Of a stretch of 64,000 nt of DNA, positions 22,081 through 34,187 are shown piece after piece. The first letter of the stretch is position 1. The number at the start of each line of letters is the position of its first letter. The notes under the pieces are model-generated. The model saw only the letters and a list, made by a program, of their open reading frames with translations. It was not told the origin of the DNA and did no database searches. Source of the stretch: Hydractinia symbiolongicarpus (Eukaryota; Cnidaria; Hydrozoa; Anthoathecata; Hydractiniidae); contig NC_079882.1 in assembly GCF_029227915.1 (NCBI RefSeq), positions 16,816,501 to 16,880,500 of the forward strand, in the 5' to 3' direction. Both the position numbers and the translations under genes were made by a program.

Positions 22081-25000
22081 GTTCCATCTGCCATTGGACT
22101 ATTCCTTCCAGTCTCAATGCACTACAACGTTTCAAGTGGTTTTCCTTAGCTCCGTGGCCTTAGAACACTCTTAACTACCCGCACAGTCCTATAAAGGCTG
22201 TAATATGGCCTTTTGCAGTCTAATAAAGGCCTCACACGTAAATCACGTGGTTTCATCTGTCTGCGTAGGTTACAATTGGCCTAGTCCTTACAGTCTCAAT
22301 GCGCTACAACGTCCCAAGTCGTTTTCATTGGCTAAGTTGCCTTAGAACACTCTTAACTACGTGCACAGTCCTATAAAGGCTGTGATATGGCCTTTTGCAG
22401 TCTAGTAAAGGCCTCACACGTAAATCACGTGGTTTCACCGGTCTGCGCAGGTCACCATTGGCCTATTCCTTCCAGTCTCAATGCACTACAACGTCCCAAG
22501 TCGTTTTCATTAGCGCCGCTGCCTTACAACACTCTTAACTACGTGAACAGTCCTATAAAGGCTGTAATTTGGCCTTTTGCAGTCTAGTAAAGGCTTCATA
22601 CGTAAATCACGTGGTTTCACCTGCCTGCGCAGGTTACCATTGGTCTAGTCCTTCCAGTCTCCATGTGCTACAACGTCCCAAGTCGTTTTCATTAGCGCCA
22701 TTGCTTTACAACACTCTTAACTACGTGCACAGTCCTATAAAGGCTGTAATATGGCCTTTTGCAGTCTAATAAAAGCCTCACACGTAAATCACGTGGTTCC
22801 ATCTGCCTGCGCAGGTTACCATTGGACTATTCCTTCCAGTCTCAATGCACTACAACGTCCCAAGTCGTTTTCATTGGCGAAGTTGCCTTAGAACACTCTT
22901 AACTACGTGCACAGTCCTATAAAGGCTGTAATATGGCCTTTTGCAGTCTAATAAAGGCCTCACACGTAAATCACGTGGTTTCACCTGTCTGCGCAGGTTA
23001 CCATTGGCCTAGTCCTTACATTCTCAATGCGCTACAACGTCCCAAGTCGTTTTCATTGGCGCCGTTGCTTTACAACACTCATAACTACGTGCACAGTCCT
23101 ATAAAGGCTGTAATATGGCCCTTTGCAGTCTAATAAAGGCTTCACACGTAAATCACGTGGTTTCACATGCCTGCGCAGGTTACCATTGGCCTAGTCCTTC
23201 CAGTCTCAATGTGCAACAATGTCTCAAGTCGTGTTCATTAGCGCCGTTGCCTTAAGACACTCTTAACTACGTGCACAGTCCTATAAAGGCTGTAATATGG
23301 CCCTTTGCTGTCTAATAAAGGCCTCACACGTTAATCACGTGGTTTCACCGGTCTGCGCAGGTCACCATTGGACTAGTCGTTCCAGTCTCAATGCGCTACA
23401 ACCTCCCAAGTCGTTTTCATTAGCGCTGTTGCTTTACAACACTCTTAACTACGTGCACAGTCCTATAAAGGCTGTAATATGGCCTTTTGCAGTCTAATAA
23501 AGGCCTCACACGTAAATCACGTGGTTTCATTTGCCTGTGCAGGTTTCCATTGGCCTAGTCCTTCCAGTCTCAATGTGCTACAACGTCTCAAGTCGTTTTC
23601 ATTAGCGCCGTTGCCTTAAGACACTCTTAACTACGCGCACAGTCCTATAAAGGCTGTAATTTGGCCTTTTGCAGTCTAGTAAAGGCTTCATACGTAAATC
23701 ACGTGGTTTCACCTGCCTGCGCAGGTTACCATTGGTCTAGTCCTTTCAGTCTCAATGTGCTACAACGTCCCAAGTCGTTTTCATTAGCGCCGTTGCTTTA
23801 CAACACTCTTAACTACGTGCACAGTCCTAAAAGGCTGTAATATGGCCTTTTGCAGTCTAATAAAGTCCTCACACGTAAATCACGTGGTTCCATCTGCCTG
23901 CGCAGGTTACCATTGGACTATTCCTTCCAGTCTCAATGCACTACAACGTTTCATGTTGTTTTCCTTACGCCGTGGCCTTAGAACACTCTTAACTACGTTC
24001 ACAGTCCTATAAAGGCTGTACTTTGGCCTTTTGCAGTCTAATAAAGGCATCACACGTTAATGACGTTGTTTCACCGGTCTGCGCAGGTTACCATTGGACT
24101 ATTCCTTCCAGTCTAAATGTGCTACAACGTCTCAAGTCGTTTTCATTATCGCTGTTGCCTTACAATACTCTTAAATATTTGCACAGTCCTATAAAGGCTG
24201 TTATTTGGCCTTTTGCAGTCTAATAGAGGCTTCACACGTAAATCACGTGGTTCCATCTGCCTGTGCAGGTTATCATTGGACTAGTCGTTCCAGTCTCAAT
24301 GCGCTACAACCTGCCAAGTCGTTTTCATTAGCGCTGTTGCTTTACAACACTCTTAACTACGTGCACAGTCCTGTAAAGGCTGTAATATGGCCTTTTGCAG
24401 TCTAATAAAGGCCTCACACGTAAATCAAATGGTTTCACCGGTCTGCACAGGTTACCCTTCGACTATTCCTTCCAGTCTAAATGCGCTACAACGTATCAAG
24501 TTGTTTTCACTATCGCTGTTGCCTTACAACACTCTTAAATACGTGCACAGTCATATAAAGGCTGTAATATGGCCTTTTGCAGTCTAATAAAGGCTTCACA
24601 CGTAAATCACGTGGTTTCACCGGTCTGCGCAGGTTACCATTGGCGTAGTCCTTTCAGTCTCAATGCGCTACAACGTCCCAAGTCGTTTTCATTAGCGAAG
24701 TTGCCTTAGAACACTCTTAACTTCGTCCACAGTCCTATAAAGGCTGTATTGTGGCCTTTTGCAGTCTAATAAAGGCCTCACACGTAAATCACGTGGTTTC
24801 ATTTGCCTGTGCAGGTTTCCATTGGCCTAGTCCTTCCAGTCTCAATGTGCTACAACGTCTCAAGTCGTTTTCATTAGCGCCGTTGCCTTAAGACACTCTT
24901 AACTACGTGCACAGTCCTATAAAGGCTGTAATTTGGCCTTTTGCAGTCTAGTAAAGGCTTCACACGTAAATCACGTGGTTTCACCTGCCTGCGCAGGTTA

Positions 25001-27656
25001 CCATTGGTCTAGTCCTTTCAGTCTCAATGTGCTACAACGTCCCAAGTCGTTTTCATTAGCGCCGTTGCTTTACAACACTCTTAACTACGTGCACAGTCCT
25101 ATAAAGGCTGTAATATGGCCTTTTGCAGTCTAATAAAGTCCTCACACGTAAATCACGTGGTTCCATCTGCCTGCGCAGGTTACCATTGGACTATTCCTTC
25201 CAGTCTAAATGTGCTACAACGTCTCAAGTCGTTTTCATTATCGCTGTTGCCTTACAATACTCTTAAATATTTGCACAGTCCTATAAAGGCTGTAATATGG
25301 CTTTTTGCAGTCTAATAAAGGCCTCACACGTAAATCACGTGGTTTCACCGGTCTGCGCAGGTTACCATTGGCCTAGTCCTTCCAGTCTCAATGCGCTGCA
25401 ACGTCCCAAGTCGTTTTCATTAGCGAAATTGCCTTAGAACACTCTTAATTACGTCCTAGTCCTATAAAGGCTGTATTATGACCTTTTGCAGTCTAATAAT
25501 GGCCTCCCACGTAAATCACGTGATTTCATTTGCCTGTGCAGGTTTCCATTGGCCTAGTCCTTCCAGTCTCAATGTGCTACAACGTCTCAAGTCGTTTTCA
25601 TTAGCGCCGTTGCCTTAAGACACTCTTAACTACGTGCACAGTCCTATAAAGGCTGTAATTTGGCCTTTTGCAGTCTAATAAAGGCCTCACACGTAAATCA
25701 CGTGGTTCCATCTGCCTGTGCAGGTTACCATTGGACTAGTCGTTCCAGTCTCAATGCGCTACAACGTCCCAAGTCGTTTTCATTAGCGCTGTTGCCTTAC
25801 AACACTCTTAACTACGTGCACAGTCCTATAAAGGCTGTTATTTGGCCTTTTGCAGTCTAATAGAGGCCTCACACGTAAATCACGTAATTCCATCTGCCTG
25901 TGCAGGTTACCATTGGACTAGTCGTTCCAGTCTCTATGCGCTACAACCTCCCAAGTCGTTTTCATTAGTGCTGTTGCTTTACAACACTCTTAACTACGTG
26001 CACAGTCCTGTAAAGGCTGTAATATGGCCTTTTGCAGTCTAATAAAGGCCTCACACGTAAATCAAATGGTTTCACCGGTCTGCACAGGTTACCATTCGAC
26101 TATTCCTTCCAGTCTAAATGCGCTACAACGTATCAAGTTGTTTTCATTATCGCTGTTGCCTTACAACACTCTTAAATACGTGCACAGTCCTATAAAGGCT
26201 GTAATATGGCCTTTTGCAGTCTAATAAAGGCTTCACATGTAAATCACGTGGTTTCACCGGTCTGCGCAGGTTACCATTGGCGTAGTCCTTTCAGTCTCAA
26301 TGCGCTACAACGTCCCAAGTCGTTTTCATTAGCGAAGTTGCCTTAGAACACTCTTAACTTCGTCCACAGTCCTATAAAGGCTGTATTGTGGCCTTTTGCA
26401 GTCTAATAAAGGCCTCACACGTAAATCACGTGGTTTCATTTGCCTGTGCAGGTTTCCATTGGCCTAGTCCTTCCAGTCTCAATGTGCTACAACGTCTCAA
26501 GTCGTTTTCATTATCGCTGTTGCCTTACAACACTCTTAAATATTTGCACAGTCCTATAAAGGCTGTAATATGGCCTTTTGCAGTCTAATAAAGGCCTCAC
26601 ACGTAAATCACGTGGTTTCACCGGTCTGCGCAGGTTACCATTGGCCTAGTCCTTCCAGTCTCAATGCGCTACAACGTCCCAAGTCGTTTTCATTAGCGAA
26701 ATTGCCTTAGAACACTCTTAACTACGTCCTAGTCCTATAAAGGCTGTATTATGGCCTTTTGCAGTCTAATAAAGGCTTCACACGTAAATCACGTTGTTCC
26801 ATTTGCCTGTGCAGGTGTCCATTGGCCTAGTCCTTCCAGTCTCAATGTGCTACAACGTCTCAAGTCGTTTTCATTAGCGCCGTTGCCTTAAGACACCCTT
26901 AACTACGTGCACAGTCCTATAAAGGCTGTAGTATTGCCCTTTGCAGTCTAATAAAGGCCTCACACGTTAATCACGTGGTTTCACCGCTCTGCGCAGGTCA
27001 CCATTGGCCTAGTCCTTCCAGTCTCAATGCGCTACAACGTCCCAAGTCGTTTTCATTAGCGCGTTGCCTTACAACACTCTCAACTACGTGCACAGTCCTA
27101 TAAAGGCTGTAATTTGGCCTTTTGCAGTCTAATAAAGGCTTCACACGTAAATCACGTGGTTTCACATGCCTGCGCAGGTTACCATTGGACTATTCCTTCC
27201 AGTCTAAATGCGCTACAACGTCTCAAGTCATTTTCATTATCGCTGTTGCCTTACAACACTCTTAAATACGTGCACAGTCCTATAAAGGCTGTAATATGGC
27301 CTTTTGCACTCTAATAAAGGCCTCACACGTAAATCACGTGGTTTCACCGGACTGCGCAGGTTACCATTGGCCTAGTCCTTCCAGTCTCAATGCGCTACAA
27401 CGTCCCAAGTCGTTTTCATTATCGCTGTTGCCTTACAACACTCTTAACTACGTGCACAGTCCTATAAAGGCTGTAATATGGCCTTTTGCAGTCTAATATA
27501 GGCCTCACACGTAAATCACGTGGTTTCACCTGTCTGCGTAGGTTACCATTGGCCTAGTCCTTACAATTTCAATGCGCTACAACGTCCCAAGTCGTTTTCA
27601 TTGGCGAAGTTGCCTTAGAACACTCTTAACGTGCACAGGCCTATAAAGGCTGTAAA
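21130..27656 (+). repeat. Mosaic satellite block
   Basis: About 36 monomers with no single clean HOR. 23,479-24,386 matches 28,203-29,110 (offset 4,724). 24,569 to about 27,050 matches 36,553 to about 39,035 (offset 11,984). 25,842-27,656 matches copy 1 above (offset 5,621). Differences between copies are mostly the gain or loss of whole monomers, such as the extra monomer at 24,387 relative to 29,111. One T is missing in CCTAAAAGG near 23,827. Confidence 0.8.
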
Positions 27657-27838
27657 ATGGCCTTTTGCAGTCTAATAAAGTCCTCACACGTAAATCACGT
27701 GGTTTCACATGCCTGCGCAGGTTACCATTGGCCTAGTCCTTCCAGTCTCAATGTGCAACAATGTCTCAAGTCGTTTTCATTAGCGCCGTTGCCTTAAGAC
27801 ACTCTTAACTACGTGCACAGTCCTATAAAGGCTGTAAT
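27657..27838 (+). repeat. Chimeric monomer at a six-monomer deletion
   Basis: The first part (AAATGGCC, AAAGTCCTCAC) continues the duplication that parallels 22,036. From GGTTTCACATGCC on, it matches the monomer at 23,115. The offset to the other copy drops from 5,621 to 4,542, so 1,079 bp (six monomers) are missing between the two halves. The related copy at 33,655 retains the intervening monomers. Confidence 0.78.
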
Positions 27839-29570
27839 ATGGCCCTTTGCTGTCTAATAAAGGCCTCACACGTTAATCACGTGGTTTCACCGGTCTGCGC
27901 AGGTCACCATTGGACTAGTCGTTCCAGTCTCAATGCGCTACAACCTCCCAAGTCGTTTTCATTAGCGCTGTTGCTTTACAACACTCTTAACTACGTGCAC
28001 AGTCCTATAAAGGCTGTAATATGGCCTTTTGCAGTCTAATAAAGGCCTCACACGTAAATCACATGGTTTCACCGGTCTGCGCAGGTTACCATTGGACTAT
28101 TCCTTCCAGTCTAAATGCGCTACAACGTATCAAGTTGTTTTCATTATCGCTGTTGCCTTACAACACTCTTAAATACGTGCACAGTCCTATAAAGGCTGTA
28201 ATATGGCCTTTTGCAGTCTAATAAAGGCCTCACACGTAAATCACGTGGTTTCATTTGCCTGTGCAGGTTTCCATTGGCCTAGTCCTTCCAGTCTCAATGT
28301 GCTACAACGTCTCAAGTCGTTTCATTAGCGCCGTTGCCTTAAGACACTCTTAACTACGCGCACACTCCTATAAAGGCTGTAATTTGGCCTTTTGCAGTCT
28401 AGTAAAGGCTTCATACGTAAATCACGTGGTTTCACCTGCCTGCGCAGGTTACCATTGGTCTAGTCCTTTCAGTCTCAATGTGCTACAACGTCCCAAGTCG
28501 TTTTCATTAGCGCCGTTGCTTTGCAACACTCTTAACTACGTGCACAGTCCTATAAAGGCTGTAATATGGCCTTTTGCAGTCTAATAAAGTCCTCACACGT
28601 AAATCACGTGGTTCCATCTGCCTGCGCAGGTTACCATTGGACTATTCCTTCCAGTCTCAATGCACTACAACGTTTCATGTGGTTTTCCTTACGCCGTGGC
28701 CTTAGAACACTCTTAACTACGTTCACAGTCCTATAAAGGCTGTAATTTGGCCTTTTGCAGTCTAATAAAGGCATCACACGTTAATGACGTTGTTTCACCG
28801 GTCTGCGCAGGTTACCATTGGACTATTCCTTCCAGTCTAAATGTGCTACAACGTCTCAAGTCGTTTTCATTATCGCTGTTGCCTTACAATACTCTTAAAT
28901 ATTTGCACAGTCCTATAAAGGCTGTTATTTGGCCTTTTGCAGTCTAATAGAGGCCTCACACGTAAATCACGTGGTTCCATCTGCCTGTGCAGGTTACCAT
29001 TGGACTAGTCGTTCCAGTCTCAATGCGCTACAACCTGCCAAGTCGTTTTCATTAGCGCTGTTGCTTTACAACACTCTTAACTACGTGCACAGTCCTGTAA
29101 AGGCTGTAATATGGCCTTTTGCAGTCTAATAAAGGCTTCACACGTAAATCACGTGGTTTCACCGGTCTGCGCAGGTTACCATTGGCGTAGTCCTTTCAGT
29201 CTCAATGCGCTACAACGTCCCAAGTCGTTTTCATTAGCGAAGTTGCCTTAGAACACTCTTAACTTCGTCCACAGTCCTATAAAGGCTGTATTGTGGCCTT
29301 TTGCAGTCTAATAAAGGCCTCACACGTAAATCACGTGGTTTCATTTGCCTGTGCAGGTTTCCATTGGCCTAGTCCTTCCAGTCTCAATGTGCTACAACGT
29401 CTCAAGTCGTTTTCATTAGCGCCGTTGCCTTAAGACACTCTTAACTACGTGCACAGTCCTATAAAGGCTGTAATTTGACCTTTTGCAGTCTAGTAAAGGC
29501 TTCACACGTAAATCACGTGGTTTCACCTGCCTGCGCAGGTTACCATTGGTCTAGTCCTTTCAGTCTCAAT
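27700..29570 (+). repeat. 1.87-kb unit present three times, copy A
   Basis: This stretch recurs at about 30,792-32,662 (offset 3,092) and 35,141-37,012 (offset about 7,442). All three share the CCCTTTGCTGTCTAATAAAGG monomer and the CGCACACTCCTATAAAGG variant. Their flanks differ, so the unit has been copied within larger segments. Confidence 0.82.
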
Positions 29571-29695
29571 GCACTACAACGTCCCAAGTTGTTTTCATTG
29601 GCGAAGTTGCCTTAGAACACTCTTAACTACGTGCACAGTCCTATAAAGGCTGTAATATGGCCTTTTGCAGTCTAATAAAGGCCTCACACGTAAAT

Positions 29696-29701
29696 CACGT
29701 G
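29696..29701. promoter_or_regulatory. E-box/G-box-like palindrome CACGTG (representative)
   Basis: CACGTG occurs at monomer positions 40-45 in most copies. It is the right half of a 15-bp inverted repeat, CACGT-AAATC-ACGTG. It matches the core bound by basic helix-loop-helix factors in eukaryotes. Some monomer types have lost it (ACGTTG, ACATGG or AAATGG variants), so it is not universal. Any binding in vivo is unknown and the match may be incidental. Confidence 0.25.
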
Positions 29702-29711
29702 GTTTCACCTG

Positions 29712-29721
29712 CCTGCGCAGG
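29712..29721. other. Perfect 10-bp palindrome CCTGCGCAGG (representative)
   Basis: Monomer positions 56-65 form a perfect palindrome in many copies. It is also one of the most mutated places, mostly by CpG transitions that give CTGTGCAGG, CTGCACAGG or CTGCGTAGG. In one monomer type it is deleted outright (minus arm near 1,904, 4,804, 7,183 and 13,179; related form near 16,645). Function unknown. Confidence 0.6.
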
Positions 29722-29821
29722 TTACCATTGGTCTAGTCCTTCCAGTCTCCATGTGCTACAACGTCCCAAGTCGTTTTCATTAGCGCCATTGCTTTACAAC
29801 ACTCTTAACTACGTGCACAGT

Positions 29822-29831
29822 CCTATAAAGG
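29822..29831 (+). promoter_or_regulatory. CArG-box / TATA-like motif CCTATAAAGG (representative)
   Basis: Monomer positions 166-175 read CCTATAAAGG in the great majority of copies. This fits the serum-response-factor/MADS consensus CC(A/T)6GG exactly and contains a TATAAAG core. Variants such as CCTGTAAAGG (for example near 18,945) and CCTATGAAGG (near 20,935) break it. It sits in the most conserved part of the monomer. Promoter activity is speculation. An inverted CCAAT (CCATTGG) lies about 95 bp upstream in the same monomer. Confidence 0.25.
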
Positions 29832-32800
29832 CTGTAATATGGCCTTTTGCAGTCTAATAAAAGCCTCACACGTAAATCACGTGGTTCCATCTGCCTGCGC
29901 AGGTTACCATTGGACTATTCCTTCCAGTCTCAATGCACTACAACGTCCCAAGTCGTTTTCATTGGCGAAGTTGCCTTAGAACACTCTTAACTACGTGCAC
30001 AGTCCTATAAAGGCTGTAATATGGCCTTTTGCAGTCTAATAAAGGCCTCACACGTAAATCACGTTGTTTCACCTGCCTTCGCAGGTTACCATCGGCCTAG
30101 TCCTTCCAGTCTCAATGTGCTACAACGTCCCAAGTCGTTTTCAATAGCGCCGTTGCTTTACAACACTCTTAACTACGTGCACAGTCCTATAAAGGCTGTA
30201 ATATGGCCTTTTGCAGTCTAATAAAGGCCTCACACGTAAATCACGTGATTTCACCGGTCTGCGCAAGTTACCATTGGCCTAGTCCTTCCAGTCTCAATGC
30301 GCTACAACGTCCCAAGTCGTTTTCATTATCGCTGTTGCCTTACAACACTCTTAAATACCTGCACAGTCCTGTAAAGGCTGTAATATGGCCTTTTGCAGTC
30401 TAATAAAGGTCACACACGTAAATCACGTGGTTTCACCAATCTGCGTAGGTTACCATTGGCCTAGTCCTTACAGTCTCAATGCGCTACAACGTGCCAAGTC
30501 GTTTTCATTGGCGAAGTTGCCTTAGAACACTCTTAACTACGTGCACAGTCCCATAAGGGCTGTAATATGGCCTTTTGCAGTCTATTAAAGGCCTCACACG
30601 TAAATCACGTGGTTTCACCTGTCTGCGCAGGTTACCATTGGCCTAGTCCTTACATTCTCAATGCGCTACAACGTCCCAAGTCGTTTTCATTGGCGCCGTT
30701 GCTTTACAACACTCATAACTACGTGCACAGTCCTATAAAGGCTGTAATATGGCCCTTAGCAGTCTAATAAAGGCTTCACACGTAAATCACGTGGTTTCAC
30801 ATGCCTGCGCAGGTTACCATTGGCCTAGTCCTTCCAGTCTCAATGTGCAACAATGTCTCAAGTCGTTTTCATTAGCGCCGTTGCCTTAAGACACTCTTAA
30901 CTACGTGCACAGTCCTATAAAGGCTGTAATATGGCCCTTTGCTGTCTAATAAAGGCCTCACACGTTAATCACGTGGTTTCACCGGTCTGCGCAGGTCACC
31001 ATTGGACTAGTCGTTCCAGTCTCAATGCGCTACAACCTCCCAAGTCGTTTTCATTAGCGCTGTTGCTTTACAACACTCTTAACTACGTGCACAGTCCTAT
31101 AAAGGCTGTAATATGGCCTTTTGCAGTCTAATAAAGGCCTCACACGTAAATCACATGGTTTCACCGGTCTGCGCAGGTTACCATTGGACTATTCCTTCCA
31201 GTCTAAATGCGCTACAACGTATCAAGTTGTTTTCATTATCGCTGTTGCCTTACAACACTCTTAAATACGTGCACAGTCCTATAAAGGCTGTAATATGGCC
31301 TTTTGCAGTCTAATAAAGGCCTCACACGTAAATCACGTGGTTTCATTTGCCTGTGCAGGTTTCCATTGGCCTAGTCCTTCCAGTCTCAATGTGCTACAAC
31401 GTCTCAAGTCGTTTCATTAGCGCCGTTGCCTTAAGACACTCTTAACTACGCGCACACTCCTATAAAGGCTGTAATTTGGCCTTTTGCAGTCTAGTAAAGG
31501 CTTCATACGTAAATCACGTGGTTTCACCTGCCTGCGCAGGTTACCATTGGTCTAGTCCTTTCAGTCTCAATGTGCTACAACGTCCCAAGTCGTTTTCATT
31601 AGCGCCGTTGCTTTACAACACTCTTAACTACGTGCACAGTCCTATAAAGGCTGTAATATGGCCTTTTGCAGTCTAATAAAGTCCTCACACGTAAATCACG
31701 TGGTTCCATCTGCCTGCGCAGGTTACCATTGGACTATTCCTTCCAGTCTCAATGCACTACAACGTTTCATGTGGTTTTCCTTACGCCGTGGCCTTAGAAC
31801 ACTCTTAACTACGTTCACAGTCCTATAAAGGCTGTAATTTGGCCTTTTGCAGTCTAATAAAGGCATCACACGTTAATGACGTTGTTTCACCGGTCTGCGC
31901 AGGTTACCATTGGACTATTCCTTCCAGTCTAAATGTGCTACAACGTCTCAAGTCGTTTTCATTATCGCTGTTGCCTTACAATACTCTTAAATATTTGCAC
32001 AGTCCTATAAAGGCTGTTATTTGGCCTTTTGCAGTCTAATAGAGGCCTCACACGTAAATCACGTGGTTCCATCTGCCTGTGCAGGTTACCATTGGACTAG
32101 TCGTTCCAGTCTCAATGCGCTACAACCTGCCAAGTCGTTTTCATTAGCGCTGTTGCTTTACAACACTCTTAACTACGTGCACAGTCCTGTAAAGGCTGTA
32201 ATATGGCCTTTTGCAGTCTAATAAAGGCTTCACACGTAAATCACGTGGTTTCACCGGTCTGCGCAGGTTACCATTGGCGTAGTCCTTTCAGTCCCAATGC
32301 GCTACAACGTCCCAAGTCGTTTTCATTAGCGAAGTTGCCTTAGAACACTCTTAACTTCGTCCACAGTCCTATAAAGGCTGTATTGTGGCCTTTTGCAGTC
32401 TAATAAAGGCCTCACACGTAAATCACGTGGTTTCATTTGCCTGTGCAGGTTTCCATTGGCCTAGTCCTTCCAGTCTCAATGTGCTACAACGTCTCAAGTC
32501 GTTTTCATTAGCGCCGTTGCCTTAAGACACTCTTAACTACGTGCACAGTCCTATAAAGGCTGTAATTTGACCTTTTGCAGTCTAGTAAAGGCTTCACACG
32601 TAAATCACGTGGTTTCACCTGCCTGCGCAGGTTACCATTGGTCTAGTCCTTTCAGTCTCAATGTGCTACAACGTCCCAAGTCGTTTTCATTAGCGCCGTT
32701 GCTTTACAACACTCTTAACTACGTGCACAGTCCTATAAAGGCTGTATTATGGCCTTTTGCAGTCTAATAAAGGCTTCACACGTAAATCACGTTGTTCCAT

Positions 32801-34005
32801 TTGCCTGTGCAGGTGTCCATTGGCCTAGTCCTTCCAGTCTCAATGTGCTACAACGTCTCAAGTCGTTTTCATTAGCGCGGTTGCCTTAAGACACCCTTAA
32901 CTACGTGCACAGTCCTATAAAGGCTGTAGTATTGCCCTTTGCAGTCTAATAAAGGCCTCATACGTTAATCACGTGGTTTCACCGCTCTGCGCAGGTCACC
33001 ATTGGCCTAGTCCTTCCAGTCTCAATGCGTTACAACGTCCCAAGTCGTTTTCATTAGCGCGTTGCCTTACAACACTCTCAACTACGTGCACAGTCCTATA
33101 AAGGCTGTAATTTGGCCTTTTGCAGTCTAATAAAGGCTTCACACGTAAATCACGTGGTTTCACATGCCTGCGCAGGTTACCATTGGACTATTCCTTCCAG
33201 TCTAAATGCGCTACAACGTCTCAAGTCATTTTCATTATCGCTGTTGCCTTACAACACTCTTAAATACGTGCACAGTCCTATAAAGGCTGTAATATGGCCT
33301 TTTGCACTCTAATAAAGGCCTCACACGTAAATCACGTGGTTTCACCGGACTGCGCAGGTTACCATTGGCCTAGTCCTTCCAGTCTCAATGCGCTACAACG
33401 TCCCAAGTCGTTTTCATTATCGCTGTTGCCTTACAACACTCTTAACTACGTGCACAGTCCTATAAAGGCTGTAATATGGCCTTTTGCAGTCTAATATAGG
33501 CCTCACACGTAAATCACGTGGTTTCACCTGTCTGCGTAGGTTACCATTGGCCTAGTCCTTACAATTTCAATGCGCTACAACGTCCCAAGTTGTTTTCATT
33601 GGCGAAGTTGCCTTAGAACACTCTTAACGTGCACAGGCCTATAAAGGCTGTAAAATGGCCTTTTGCAGTCTAATAAAGTCCTCACACGTAAATCACGTGG
33701 TTCCATCTGCCATTGGACTATTCCTTCCAGTCTCAATGCACTACAACGTTTCAAGTGGTTTTCCTTAGCTCCGTGGCCTTAGAACACTCTTAACTACCCG
33801 CACAGTCCTATAAAGGCTGTAATATGGCCTTTTGCAGTCTAATAAAGGCCTCACACGTAAATCACGTGGTTTCATCTGTCTGCGTAGGTTACAATTGGCC
33901 TAGTCCTTACAGTCTCAATGCGCTACAACGTCCCAAGTCGTTTTCATTGGCTAAGTTGCCTTAGAACACTCTTAACTACGTGCACAGTCCTATAAAGGCT
34001 GTGAT

Positions 34006-34187
34006 ATAGCCTTTTGCAGTCTAGTAAAGGCTTCATACGTAAATCACGTGGTTTCACCTGCCTGCGCAGGTTACCATTGGTCTAGTCCTTCCAGTCTCCA
34101 TGTGCTACAACGTCCCAAGTCGTTTTCATTAGCGCCATTGCTTTACAACACTCTTAACTACGTGCACAGTCCTATAAAGGCTGTAAT
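34006..34187 (+). repeat. Chimeric monomer joining two duplications
   Basis: It starts with GATATAGCC and TCTAGTAAAGG, like the monomer at 22,387 (GATATGGCC). By TTCATACG it already follows the next monomer type (as at 22,569), so one monomer was lost by exchange inside the conserved core. To its left the array follows 21,130-22,386; to its right it follows 29,700-32,748. Confidence 0.75.

Larger units (their letters stand above)
29657..29838 (+). repeat. Representative satellite monomer (182 bp)
   Basis: A full-length copy chosen to define the monomer phase; the next copy starts at 29,839. Notable sub-sequences are an inverted repeat CACGTAAATCACGTG at 29,687-29,701 (E-box CACGTG at 29,696-29,701), the perfect 10-bp palindrome CCTGCGCAGG at 29,712-29,721, CCATTGG at 29,725-29,731 and CCTATAAAGG at 29,822-29,831. 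The length is close to a nucleosome repeat, common for centromeric satellites. 182 is not a multiple of three (remainder 2), so no reading frame can run through successive monomers. I do not recognise the satellite as a named family. Confidence 0.93.
29700..32748 (+). repeat. About 3.05-kb segmental duplication, copy 1
   Basis: Matches about 34,045-37,098 at offset 4,349-4,350. Shared private variants include CACCTGCCTTCGCAGG, CAATAGCGCCG, CTGCGCAAGTTACC and CCCTTAGCAGTC. Small differences exist, such as CCCATAAGGGC at 30,550 against CCCATCAAGGC at 34,899. The right edge is sharp: at 32,748 this copy continues with TTATGGCC while the other continues with ATATGGCC and a different monomer. Confidence 0.85.
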
